From positions 1 through 51,804 of the forward strand of contig NATV01000128.1 of assembly GCA_003094535.1 (NCBI GenBank): 51,804 nt of DNA, read 5' to 3'. Below the pieces are notes generated by a model. The model made no database searches. It worked only from the letters and a program-made list of their open reading frames with translations, and was not told where the DNA came from. This DNA is from a gamma proteobacterium symbiont of Ctena orbiculata (lineage in GTDB: Bacteria > Pseudomonadota > Gammaproteobacteria > Chromatiales > Chromatiaceae). Numbering within the stretch: position 1 is the first letter of the stretch; the number at the start of each line of letters is the position of its first letter. Of the stretch, positions 28,083-36,633 are shown in pieces. The translations under genes were made by a program, and so were the position numbers.

Positions 28083-29387
28083 TCAGGAGATATCGAGGCG
28101 CAGCCTGCCTTGAATCTCTCTTTGGATTTGATCGGCCACGCCCGCCTGTTCGGCAAATTGCCGCCAGTTTCTCACCACATCGGCGACCTCAGCGACAATC
28201 GCCTCCGCCCGCCCCCGTTTCATCGAAGCCGACTTGGCGCAAGCCTTGAGGTCCTCCAGGGTGAAACCGTCCCGCTTGCCGTTGACCGTCATCTGATGGG
28301 TTGCCGTCCATAGCCCGTCAGGATTGTAGCTGTGGGTCATATCGAACGCCGGCGACAACGACCAGGCACCCGATTTATCCATCAGAAAGGCGATATTCTT
28401 GACATGGTCGTCCTGGTTGCGACCGATAATATTGAACGCCATGCGGCGAAACTGTTCCTCGATCGCCTGCATCGGCAGACCCAGTCGACGTATCACCATT
28501 AGCGCCTGTTCGTAGCTGTAGCCGCCCGCCATATTGAAATCGTAATGGGCGATGGCGCAGAGCGATTGCATATGCAGCTTCTCACCACCGTCGAGACGGT
28601 CGAAGCGCTTGCTCATGAAGTGTCGCCGTCCGCCCTCTTCGAGTAGTCGGGATTCGTTCATCTCGATTCCGCACTGACGCGCCATCAGGTAGTAGGCATA
28701 TTCGATGGCGCCATATCCCTGTGGATCCTCGAGCTCCTTATCCCGGTTACCGCTGACCCCGTCAAACTTAAGCAGCCAATACTCGAACCCCTCGCCGGCC
28801 GTCACCTGGCCGGAGCGAACCTCGTTAGTGACGGGATTCCAGGCGATCACCGCTTTCGCCCTTGCGCCGCCGGCGGAGGTGCCGACACGCAGGATATCGC
28901 TGAGCGCCTCCCCCTTGTGGGCATGGGCAAAGGAGTGCCGCAGGCCTTGCCGCTCGCTGAGCACCTCCGAAGCCAGTTCAACCAATCTCTCTATCTCAAG
29001 GGGGGTCGAGTGCCGGACTCGGGGTCCGATTATGGGCGCAAACTCCAATCCACCCATGCCGCGCCGTCCGATATAGCAAAGGCGCTCAACCGCATTGAAA
29101 CTGCGGCTGTCCCTCCCCTGGGAGGCCAGCCAGGCATCGATCAGAAGGTTACCGAACCTGTCCGGCAGCGAGTCAGCCAGCAGCCCCGGAAGACCGTGAA
29201 AGGTCTCCCTGGGGAGCTGGGGAAAGCTGTAGAGACGGTTGGAGAGGGGCATCATCAGCGGTGCGACATCGATGCCACTGCGGGTAAACGCCTGATCATA
29301 CTCAAACACCGCAATCTCCTCCCCATCCGCCAGGGAGACCGCACCGATGGTCCGACCCCAGAGGCGAACCTCGGCCAGCGTGGTCAC
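28083..29387 (-). CDS. hipA: HipA-type Ser/Thr kinase toxin
   Basis: This 434-residue protein matches full-length HipA. The N-terminal subdomain ends near GLLADSLPDRFGN, a glycine-rich GTSAGGARAKAVI loop carries the ATP-binding lysine, the catalytic segment is NIIGRNQDDHVKNIAF and the metal-binding Asp is in SPAFDMT. All kinase residues look intact. In the best-known member the kinase phosphorylates glutamyl-tRNA synthetase and causes persistence. The start is GTG at 29387 in a GTGA overlap with the hipB-like stop, so the toxin is translationally coupled to its antitoxin. Confidence 0.92.
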   Translation of the reverse strand: MTTLAEVRLWGRTIGAVSLADGEEIAVFEYDQAFTRSGIDVAPLMMPLSNRLYSFPQLPRETFHGLPGLLADSLPDRFGNLLIDAWLASQGRDSRSFNAVERLCYIGRRGMGGLEFAPIIGPRVRHSTPLEIERLVELASEVLSERQGLRHSFAHAHKGEALSDILRVGTSAGGARAKAVIAWNPVTNEVRSGQVTAGEGFEYWLLKFDGVSGNRDKELEDPQGYGAIEYAYYLMARQCGIEMNESRLLEEGGRRHFMSKRFDRLDGGEKLHMQSLCAIAHYDFNMAGGYSYEQALMVIRRLGLPMQAIEEQFRRMAFNIIGRNQDDHVKNIAFLMDKSGAWSLSPAFDMTHSYNPDGLWTATHQMTVNGKRDGFTLEDLKACAKSASMKRGRAEAIVAEVADVVRNWRQFAEQAGVADQIQREIQGRLRLDIS

Positions 29388-29734
29388 TCCTCATCTCCCC
29401 AGCGCCACGGCTCTTCCCCTTCCGCATTTTCACTGCGGGAAGAGGCGCGCACCCGGACCTTGCCCTTGCGTTTCAGCAGATCCATCGGTCGCTGTACCCT
29501 TTCGGGAAAGAGAAGATCCAATCCCGACAGCATATCCAACACCCGCAGCAGGCGGATTATGCTCGACATCTGGGCCGAGGCCCCCGACTCGATCCGTTCC
29601 ACCGTACGCTTGGCGATACCCGCCTGTTCAGCCACAACCGCCTGGGTCAGCTGCAGTTCGAGACGCCGCTGCTGAATTCGTTGACCGATCGCTTGCAGAA
29701 CCGCCTCATCCGAGAGTAATTCAGATATATTCAT
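29384..29734 (-). CDS. hipB: HipB-like XRE-family antitoxin
   Basis: This is a 116-residue protein with an XRE helix-turn-helix at ~15-70 (IGQRIQQRRLELQLTQAVVAEQAGIAKRTVERIE). A charged C-terminal tail follows, perhaps the toxin-contacting or degron part. The ATG at 29734 is used; a GTG three codons upstream is possible. Family members neutralise HipA and repress the operon. A TATCG/CGATA inverted repeat over the -10 box upstream fits autoregulation. Confidence 0.88.
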   Translation of the reverse strand: MNISELLSDEAVLQAIGQRIQQRRLELQLTQAVVAEQAGIAKRTVERIESGASAQMSSIIRLLRVLDMLSGLDLLFPERVQRPMDLLKRKGKVRVRASSRSENAEGEEPWRWGDEE

Positions 29735-29743
29735 ACTCGCCAC

Positions 29744-29756
29744 TAATTACGAATTA
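29744..29756. promoter_or_regulatory. Small palindrome next to hipB start
   Basis: TAATT-ACG-AATTA is a perfect inverted repeat immediately upstream of the hipB start codon. It could be an accessory operator for HipB, but in AT-rich leader DNA it may be chance. Confidence 0.35.
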
Positions 29757-29774
29757 ATGATATAAAGTTACATA

Positions 29775-29794
29775 TATCGTAAATTATAGCGATA
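29775..29794 (-). promoter_or_regulatory. Putative hipBA operator overlapping a TATAAT -10 box
   Basis: TATCG (29775-29779) and CGATA (29790-29794) form an inverted repeat with a 10-base spacer. A perfect TATAAT on the minus strand (29783-29788) lies between the arms. The known HipB operator of E. coli is TATCC-N8-GGATA, so this is a close variant in sequence and place. The -35 box is weak. Repression by a HipAB complex is inferred. Confidence 0.6.
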
Positions 29795-30075
29795 AATGAA
29801 CCAATAATTGATTTTCAGTCATAAAAAATGTCGACTTAGTATCCCTATTCGGTTTTTTATCGTCATTTTTAACGACATTCAATATCACAATCTAGTCTCG
29901 TCCTTAGCAGGATGGCGATCGATATCCACAGCCATCTGCCGGAAACCTTACTTTAGTAGTATTCATCTACCGGATGGCATGCGTCTTTGTTGCAAGACTT
30001 TTTGCTTTTCTTGGCGTTCGTTTGCGGACAATAAAAACCATTTGCGAATAGTTGCGGTTTATCCTGTTTCATCCG
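29795..30075. other. AT-rich intergenic region upstream of hipBA
   Basis: With the hipB leader this makes about 340 bp free of genes. It holds the hipBA upstream region and, at 30011-30060, a TTTGCG-rich stretch resembling one at 39161-39220. No gene was found. Confidence 0.45.
30011..30060. repeat. Dispersed TTTGCG-rich repeat, copy 1
   Basis: GGCGTTCGTTTGCGGACA and TTTGCGAATAGTTGCGG recall the words in copy 2 at 39161-39220 (TTTGCGTTCATTTGCAGAC, GATTTGCGGTC). The two lie 9 kb apart in unrelated intergenic spaces and probably belong to a dispersed chromosomal repeat family. Confidence 0.35.
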
Positions 30076-30678
30076 CTACTGCAGGGTTGCGACAAAATCG
30101 CGAATACCGTCCAACAACATCTGGATGGCGAGGATAACCAGAATCATACCCATCAGCCGCTCAAGCGCCAGCGAACCGCGGGTACCGATAAGCCTCAGCA
30201 ACTGAGACGAGCCTAGCAGGAGAACCGTTGTGCCTATCCAAGCCAGGAACAGCGCCACCGCCCACTCCGCAATGCGTCCGGGTTGACTCGAGCTCAACAG
30301 CAGCAATACGGCGATGGTCGAGGGTCCGGCGATCAACGGCACCGCCAATGGCACGATCAATGGATCCTCATCGACCGCCTCGTCTCCATGGTCGGGCCTG
30401 CTGGGAAAAATCATCCTCAGCGAGATGATGAACAGCAGCACGCCACCCGCGATATTCAACGATGGCTGGGTAAGACCGAGGAATGCCAGCAGCGTCTTGC
30501 CGGCGAAGAGAAAGCCCAGCAGGATGAAAAAGGCGATAACCAGTTCACGGGCGACCACCCGGGTCCGACGTGACTGATCGAGCTTGGAGAGAATCGCATT
30601 GAATACCGGCACATTGCCCAGTGGATCCATAATCAGGAATAGGGTGACAGCCACCGATGCAATGTCGTACCAATTCAC
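30076..30678 (-). CDS. MarC-family (UPF0056) integral membrane protein
   Basis: This 200-residue protein has about six membrane helices. The conserved family patterns FLIMDPLGNVPVF near the N-terminus and VPLAVPLIAGPSTIAVLLLL in the middle are present. A short cytoplasmic loop rich in D and E (PDHGDEAVDEDP) lies between helices 3 and 4. The start is GTG at 30678 preceded by AGGAGG with a 7-base gap. The biochemical function of the family is not established, despite the historical link of the name to multiple antibiotic resistance. It follows the PH-like and lhr genes on the same strand. Confidence 0.88.
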   Translation of the reverse strand: MNWYDIASVAVTLFLIMDPLGNVPVFNAILSKLDQSRRTRVVARELVIAFFILLGFLFAGKTLLAFLGLTQPSLNIAGGVLLFIISLRMIFPSRPDHGDEAVDEDPLIVPLAVPLIAGPSTIAVLLLLSSSQPGRIAEWAVALFLAWIGTTVLLLGSSQLLRLIGTRGSLALERLMGMILVILAIQMLLDGIRDFVATLQ

Positions 30679-30728
30679 GCCGTACCCTCCTGGCGGGTGA
30701 TCATCTTTAACGCTTCAGGACGCTGGTC

Positions 30729-31070
30729 TCAAGCTATATCCCATAGCTCTTTGACCTTTTCGACAAACTCACGCGGATTTTTCGGGGTAAATCTGAGTTG
30801 TTTGAAAAGGCCGTTTTTTCTAACCAGCCCCACATGTTCAAACAGGTCTGCCAGATCCAGTTTCAAGGCGAATAGCGATGTTCTTATCACCGGCGGTTTA
30901 TAGGTCTCGATCGAGACCAGTTCATCCCTTTTGATCACCAGGGTCTTGGTGACGAAGGGCAATCTGCACAGCAACTCGATCCTGTCAGCGTAGATGGCGT
31001 AGCGGTTTTCAAGACTTCGCTTGGCAGGCAATGATACGTATACGGGTGCGTCGCCGGTATTCATGTGCAT
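30729..31070 (-). CDS. Small PH-like/unknown protein downstream of lhr
   Basis: The product is about 113 residues, alternating beta strands and one C-terminal helix (PREFVEKVKELW), a pattern seen in bacterial PH-like domains. The ATG at 31070 is preceded by AAGGAA, which overlaps the lhr stop codon, so expression is likely linked to lhr. The longer frame would need a TTG start at 31082. No catalytic motif is visible and the function is unknown. Confidence 0.6.
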   Translation of the reverse strand: MHMNTGDAPVYVSLPAKRSLENRYAIYADRIELLCRLPFVTKTLVIKRDELVSIETYKPPVIRTSLFALKLDLADLFEHVGLVRKNGLFKQLRFTPKNPREFVEKVKELWDIA

Positions 31071-31078
31071 TTTTTCCT

Positions 31079-34000
31079 TCAAAACAGTGGCCCCTGTTGC
31101 GACTTGTGATAATTCGCCGGATGCTGCCTGCGTGTCAGCAGGTTCTTTATATGCCAGTGGTCACTCTCAGGCACGGCATCATCGATCGTGATCCCGCCCG
31201 CCTGACTGTTTGCGATCGGTTTGCCGTTCCGGTAGAGAATACGATGACCGGCCTGGGCTGCGACCCGTCTGCCGGGGGTGATGATGCCGGTGAGATTCAA
31301 CGGATCGGCGCTGCTGATGGTGACCAGTTCTTCGGCATCGCCTCGTCTGCGCACTTCGCGCAGCAGGCTCACCGCCTCGGGCAGTGCGAAATGCTCGCCG
31401 GCGAAACCCTGCACGAAACGGCCGCCCCGGATTTCACCCCGCGCCTCGAGTCTGCGCAGGCAATAGAGAAGCTCGCGCCAGGATGGCAGACCGCTCTCCC
31501 GTTCCAGGAGTTTCCTAAAGACAACGCCATAGCGGGTAAGCAGGACCCGGGCAATCTGTTCCACCCGCTGCGCTTCATCTGCCTGTTGCATCGGCGCCCG
31601 TATCAACGACCAGCGTCCACCCGATGCCAGCGGGGCCTGCAGCGGCGGCCGGCGCCGGCTGCGCTTGCGGTTCTTCTCCGGTCTTATCATCGCGCGCAGC
31701 CCCTGATACTGATCGGAGTTGACCAGGCCCCAGGCAACCAGTTCGCCCAACGCGCTCTCCAGCTGCGTCTTCAGCAGCCCGCTCTGCTGCTGCAGGTCAT
31801 CGAAGAAACTGGCACCCCACTGCTTCAGCACCTCGAGCACCTTCGACGCCGTTGCGCTCAAACCTTGCGGCAGATCGGTTTCATTCTGGCACCAGAAGGC
31901 GAGATTGGAGCGGAAGATGAAGGCCAGGGGCGTGGCTTTAACCGCCGGGTTCTTGCGCTTGCTCTCTTTGACGTCGGCAGGCAGCCGTCGCAGCCAGGCA
32001 AGCTTGCCCGAACCGCAAAGCTGATCAAGCTCGGTGGAGAAGTAGGGCTGCAGCCTGGCGGGCAGGACCTCCTCCTCCCAACTTGCGGCCGGAAGGCTGA
32101 CGCCCTCGAGCTGCTGCATCACCCGCTCCAGGGCGACGACACCCTGGGACGGCTCGTCCAGACCCTGCCAGTTGAAGAGGAAGCGCATGAAATCAGCCGG
32201 GCTCACCGGCTCGATCTCGCTGCGCAGGCGTTTCAGGGTATAGCGGTGGATGCGTGCCAGCAGGCCGCGCTCGCACCACTCGAGTTCTTGCCGGCCAGGG
32301 TCGAAATGGCCCTGGATGACGAAACCCTCCTGCTCCAGCATCCTCAACGCCTGCTCCACCTCCCCAACGGGGAGACCGCCAGGTTTTGCCAGCTGTGAAA
32401 TGGTGACCGGTCCCAGACTCTCCAGCCGGCTGCGTATGAGTTCGGTGACCGCCGTTTCTCGGCTGGCGGCCTCATCCGCCGGCAAAGCCCTGATCACCGG
32501 AGCCATCTCATGATCTGGACAGATCGACCGCACCGCCAACAACCGTTCCGCGGCAACCCAAAGGATTTCATTACCCATGGACAATCTTGTCGCACGCTGC
32601 TGGCGCTGCAACTCGGCAAGCAACCGGCGCCAAGGATCGAGATCCGCCGCTGCGATTTCGTCCTCCGCGATAAAGCCGGTGATGGTCAGTGCGTCGTGCA
32701 GCTCATCCGCGTTGCGGGGTTGCGGCCAGGCCTCCTGCTTCACCTGCTGGATCGCATCGGGATTCAAACGACCGATCTCGGCGGCGGTCTGCGGATCCAT
32801 CTGGCGCCGCTGCTCTACCGCCAGGGCACGACGTTCTTCGGCGGGGGTATCGTCGAGGAAGGCATAGGGCCTGGCATTGAGGATCTCCTGGGCCATCGGC
32901 GAGGGCGTGGGCAGATCCTTCGCGGTCACCTCGACTGCCCCCCGTTCGATGCCAACCAGCAGCCGCTTCAGACCCTCGATGTCCATCAGTTCATGCAGAC
33001 AGTCCCATAGCACCTGGTTCACCAGCGGGTGGTCGGGGACCTCGCGGTCACCCTGGATGTTTTCGAAACAGGCGAGCTGATCCGGAAAGACCAGGGCCAC
33101 CAGGTCCTCCGCATCGTTGCGCTGAAAGGGAGCGGGCACCCGCTTGCCGCCGCGCATGCGCGGCACCGCCAGGGAGATGTTGGCCACCCAGCGCCAGCGG
33201 GTCGGAAACATGGGCGCGGCGAGCAGCGCCTGGATCAGGATCCGCTCGACGCTGTTCGCCTTCAGATAGCCGGCCGGCTCCTCCAGGGGGAAGCTATGGG
33301 TCGGCCCCAGGGAGAGGATCAGGTTGTCCTCGTTGGCCGCCGCCTGCAGTTCGAAGTTGAAACGGCGGCAAAAGCGCTTGCGCAGGGCCAGGCCCCAGGC
33401 CTTGTTGATCCGCGACCCGTAGGGCGCGTGGATGATGAAGTGCATATCCCCGGTCGCGTCGAAGAAGCGTTCGAAGACGATTTGTTTCTGCGTCGGTATG
33501 ACGCCGAAGAGGGCCTTGGTCGCCGCCAGGTACTCAACCAGTTGGGATGCGGCAGCCGGTTCGAGCTGCTGCTCCTGTTCCAGGTAGTCCAACGCCGCCT
33601 GCTGCCCATGGTCCAGCAATCCGTCGAGGATCTCCCGTAGGCGCGAAACCGCCAGGGAGAGCTCATCCGTACGTCCCGGCGCCTCACCGAACCAGAATGG
33701 GATGGTGGGGGGCAGGCCTCGGGCATCCTCGACAAATACCCTGCCCTGCTCGATCTTCAGCATGCGGTAGGAGAAGTTGCCGAGCTGGAAGATATCCCCG
33801 GGCATGCTCTCGAAGGCGAAATCCTCGTTCAGGGAGCCGACGAAGAGCCCCTCCGGCTGCAGGATCACATCGTAGTCAAACTGATCCGGAATGGCACCGC
33901 CGTTGGTTATCGCGGTGAGACGGGCGCTCCGCCGCGGTCGCAGCACGCCGTTGACCGCATCGCGGTGGAGGTAGTCGCCCCTTCTTCCCCGCCGGGTATG

Positions 34001-35380
34001 AAACCCCTCGGAGAGGATCTTCACCAGATCGATGAAATCCCTCTCCTCGAGATTGTTGTAGGGGTGGGCGGACCTGAACGCGCGGTAGAGCGCCTGCTCG
34101 TCCCACTCCCGGGCGGATACCTCGGCGATGATCTGCTGCGCCAGCACATCCATTGGATGTTGGGGAATGGGGATACGGTCAAGCTCCCCCCGGCGGATCG
34201 CATCGAGCATCGCCACCGACTCCACCAGGTCGTCGCGGCTGAGGGGAAAGAGCCGCGCCTTGGGGATCCCGCTGAGATGGTGCCCGGAGCGTCCCGCCCG
34301 TTGCAGGAAGGTGGCAATGCTGCGCGGCGAGCCCATCTGGCAGACCAGATCCACATCGCCGATATCGATGCCAAGCTCGAGGGAGGCGGTCGCCACCAGG
34401 GCACGCAGCGAGCCCGATTTCAGCCGCTGTTCGGCATCGAGCCGATGCTCCTTGGCCAGGCTGCCGTGGTGGGAGGTCACCGCCTCCTCGCCCAGGCACT
34501 TGGCCAGGGCCGCCGCCGCGCGCTCCGCCAGGCGGCGGGTGTTGACGAAGATCAGGGTGGTTCTGTGGCCCAGGATGAGCTGCTCCAGATGGCGATAGAT
34601 CTCGTCCCAGGCCTCGTTGGCCATCACCGCCTGCAGCGGCGATCCGGTCAATTCGATGGCGAGGTCGCGCTGGCGCAGATGGCCGGTGTCGACGATGGTG
34701 CAGGCCCGCTGCCGTGGATCGTCGTGCTGCCCGGTGAGGTAGCGCGCCATCTCCTCGATCGGCTTCTGGGTCGCCGAGATGCCGATGCGCAGCGGCGGCC
34801 TTTGGCACAACTGGTTGAGCCGCTCCAGGCTCAAGGTCAGGTGGGCGCCGCGCTTGTTGCCGGCCAGGGCATGGATCTCATCGACGATCACGCTGCGCAC
34901 CGTGCGCAGCATCTCGCGGCCGGAGTCGGAGGTGAGCAGGATATAGAGTGACTCCGGCGTGGTCACCAGGATATGGGGCGGGGTGCGCTTCATCATCGCC
35001 CGTTCGGCGCTGGTGGTATCGCCGCTGCGCACCAGGGCGCGGATCGCCACGTCGGGATAGCCGTTCTCCAGCAATGCATCGCGGATACCGTTCAACGGCA
35101 GTTCGAGGTTCTTGTGGATATCGTTGGAGAGTGCCTTCAGGGGTGAGACGTAGAGCACATGGGTCTCATCGGCGAGGGGAAACGCCAGACCCTCGCGGAC
35201 CAGTTGATCGATCGCCGCCAGAAAGGCGGCCAGGGTCTTGCCGGAGCCGGTCGGCGCCGAGATCAGGGTATTTCGCGCAGCCTGAATCGCCGGCCAGGCC
35301 AGTGCCTGGACCTCGGTTGGTTGGCCGAAATGGCGCTCGAACCACGCGGAGACCGCCGGGTGAAAATGGTACTCGGACAT
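31079..35380 (-). CDS. lhr: Lhr-family large DEAD/DEAH-box ATP-dependent helicase
   Basis: This 1433-residue protein has helicase motif I SAPTGSGKT (~25-33), motif II VDEIHAL, motif III SATQ, and in the second RecA lobe ...STASLELGIDIGDVDLV and QRAGRSGH. The Lhr winged-helix and core domains follow, then a long C-terminal extension as in E. coli Lhr. Lhr proteins are 3'-5' helicases involved in nucleic acid repair. The ATG at 35380 (MSEYHFHPAVSAWFERHFG) is the true start; the upstream extension would overlap the divergent gene at 35487. It heads a minus-strand unit with the PH-like gene and marC. Confidence 0.93.
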   Translation of the reverse strand: MSEYHFHPAVSAWFERHFGQPTEVQALAWPAIQAARNTLISAPTGSGKTLAAFLAAIDQLVREGLAFPLADETHVLYVSPLKALSNDIHKNLELPLNGIRDALLENGYPDVAIRALVRSGDTTSAERAMMKRTPPHILVTTPESLYILLTSDSGREMLRTVRSVIVDEIHALAGNKRGAHLTLSLERLNQLCQRPPLRIGISATQKPIEEMARYLTGQHDDPRQRACTIVDTGHLRQRDLAIELTGSPLQAVMANEAWDEIYRHLEQLILGHRTTLIFVNTRRLAERAAAALAKCLGEEAVTSHHGSLAKEHRLDAEQRLKSGSLRALVATASLELGIDIGDVDLVCQMGSPRSIATFLQRAGRSGHHLSGIPKARLFPLSRDDLVESVAMLDAIRRGELDRIPIPQHPMDVLAQQIIAEVSAREWDEQALYRAFRSAHPYNNLEERDFIDLVKILSEGFHTRRGRRGDYLHRDAVNGVLRPRRSARLTAITNGGAIPDQFDYDVILQPEGLFVGSLNEDFAFESMPGDIFQLGNFSYRMLKIEQGRVFVEDARGLPPTIPFWFGEAPGRTDELSLAVSRLREILDGLLDHGQQAALDYLEQEQQLEPAAASQLVEYLAATKALFGVIPTQKQIVFERFFDATGDMHFIIHAPYGSRINKAWGLALRKRFCRRFNFELQAAANEDNLILSLGPTHSFPLEEPAGYLKANSVERILIQALLAAPMFPTRWRWVANISLAVPRMRGGKRVPAPFQRNDAEDLVALVFPDQLACFENIQGDREVPDHPLVNQVLWDCLHELMDIEGLKRLLVGIERGAVEVTAKDLPTPSPMAQEILNARPYAFLDDTPAEERRALAVEQRRQMDPQTAAEIGRLNPDAIQQVKQEAWPQPRNADELHDALTITGFIAEDEIAAADLDPWRRLLAELQRQQRATRLSMGNEILWVAAERLLAVRSICPDHEMAPVIRALPADEAASRETAVTELIRSRLESLGPVTISQLAKPGGLPVGEVEQALRMLEQEGFVIQGHFDPGRQELEWCERGLLARIHRYTLKRLRSEIEPVSPADFMRFLFNWQGLDEPSQGVVALERVMQQLEGVSLPAASWEEEVLPARLQPYFSTELDQLCGSGKLAWLRRLPADVKESKRKNPAVKATPLAFIFRSNLAFWCQNETDLPQGLSATASKVLEVLKQWGASFFDDLQQQSGLLKTQLESALGELVAWGLVNSDQYQGLRAMIRPEKNRKRSRRRPPLQAPLASGGRWSLIRAPMQQADEAQRVEQIARVLLTRYGVVFRKLLERESGLPSWRELLYCLRRLEARGEIRGGRFVQGFAGEHFALPEAVSLLREVRRRGDAEELVTISSADPLNLTGIITPGRRVAAQAGHRILYRNGKPIANSQAGGITIDDAVPESDHWHIKNLLTRRQHPANYHKSQQGPLF

Positions 35381-35486
35381 CCTTCCATGATAGCCCCTAT
35401 TTTCTTGAAAGGCTTGGAATCCTATACTCGAATAGAGTGATCGGTATAACCAACAACACACAACCACTGCCGGAGGGATCCAAATC

Positions 35487-36488
35487 GTGACAACACTGCT
35501 CATCGTAATCGCAATCATTGTTGCCATACCGTTGATCTACCTCGCCACCCTGGACGGGAATTACAAGGTCAGGCGGTCCTTGGCCATCGCCGCCAGCCAA
35601 AAAAACCTATTCGATAAGATACGCGATTTCAGCAGCTGGTCAGACTGGAGCCCATGGCTGATGCACGAGCCCGAGACCGCCCTCGCATTCTCCGATACAC
35701 CGGATCAGGAGGGTGGCTGGTACAGCTGGGACGGTAAAACCGTCGGTGCCGGCAGGCTGACTCATGAAAAATTCATCGGCGAAGAGCGGATAGAGCAGCG
35801 CATCGAGTTCCAGCGCCCCTTCAAATCGGTGAGCCGCGTCTGGTGGGAATTTGAGCCGATCGACGAGGAGACCACGCGGGTGCATTGGAACATGGCCGGC
35901 AGCATGCCCTTTCTGTTCCGTTTCATGGCGAAGAAGATGCCGGACTATATCAGCAAGGACTACGACACCGGTCTCTATATGCTGCGCGGTGAACTGGAGG
36001 CGGAGGCGGAGGTCCCGCGCATCTCCTTTGAGGGACCCGCCGAACTCCCTGACCTGACCGCTTTGACAATCCATTTCGAAGGCCATCTCGAAACCCTGAA
36101 AAAGGCGATGATGGAGGGCTTTCCCAAGCTCGGCCGATATATCGACGAGAACCAGCTGACCGCCACGGGCTATCCATTCACCATCTACCACAAGGTCGAC
36201 CTCAAGCGCATGCACTTCAATTGCGACCTGGCGATTCCGGTGGCTGCGGAATCCGGCTCCTCGGATTTTGAGATCAAATCCTATCCCGGGGGGCGTTACT
36301 ACAAGACCACCTTGATGGGCAGCTACGAGTTTCTCGAACTCGCCTGGTACCAGGCCTACGCCCACCTGCAGATGCAGAAGATAAAACCCCGGCACAAACA
36401 GCCCTCGCGGGAGGTGTATGAGAACGATCCCGCCACGGTGATTCATAGCAACGAGATCGTCACTTCGATTTACATCCCGATAAAATAG
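35487..36488 (+). CDS. SRPBCC-domain protein with C-terminal GyrI-like domain
   Basis: This 333-residue protein starts with GTG at 35487 after GGAGGG (35472-35477), a strong ribosome binding site. A hydrophobic N-terminus (~3-22) probably anchors it to the membrane. Residues ~28-165 look like a SRPBCC/polyketide cyclase-like lipid- or ligand-binding fold (FSSWSDWSPWL, then DEETTRVHWNMAGSMPFLFRF). Residues ~190-333 resemble a GyrI-like small-molecule-binding domain. A role in binding a hydrophobic ligand is a family inference. It diverges from lhr and ends before a good terminator. Confidence 0.75.
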   Translation: MTTLLIVIAIIVAIPLIYLATLDGNYKVRRSLAIAASQKNLFDKIRDFSSWSDWSPWLMHEPETALAFSDTPDQEGGWYSWDGKTVGAGRLTHEKFIGEERIEQRIEFQRPFKSVSRVWWEFEPIDEETTRVHWNMAGSMPFLFRFMAKKMPDYISKDYDTGLYMLRGELEAEAEVPRISFEGPAELPDLTALTIHFEGHLETLKKAMMEGFPKLGRYIDENQLTATGYPFTIYHKVDLKRMHFNCDLAIPVAAESGSSDFEIKSYPGGRYYKTTLMGSYEFLELAWYQAYAHLQMQKIKPRHKQPSREVYENDPATVIHSNEIVTSIYIPIK

Positions 36489-36570
36489 TCGCCTGGTTGC
36501 TCACAACGTTCAGCCACTAAACCGGCAGCATGCTGTCAGTGAGTTACCCATCCGTACCAATGACAACAGC

Positions 36571-36598
36571 AAGCCCGGCTTCGCGGCCGGGCTTTTTT
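36571..36598 (+). terminator. Intrinsic terminator after the SRPBCC gene
   Basis: AAGCCCGGC (36571-36579), six-base loop, GCCGGGCTT (36586-36594), with a run of six T ending at 36598. A perfect 9-bp GC-rich stem and T tract on the plus strand. It lies 82 bp after the stop and also separates the convergent VWA gene. Confidence 0.9.
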
Positions 36599-36633
36599 CG
36601 TCAAATCATCCTAACTATGAAGCTAACGCTAGA

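Noticed and set aside
33965-34951. Plus-strand open frame of 328 codons
   Set aside because: Antisense to the helicase core of lhr; no ribosome binding site or domain.
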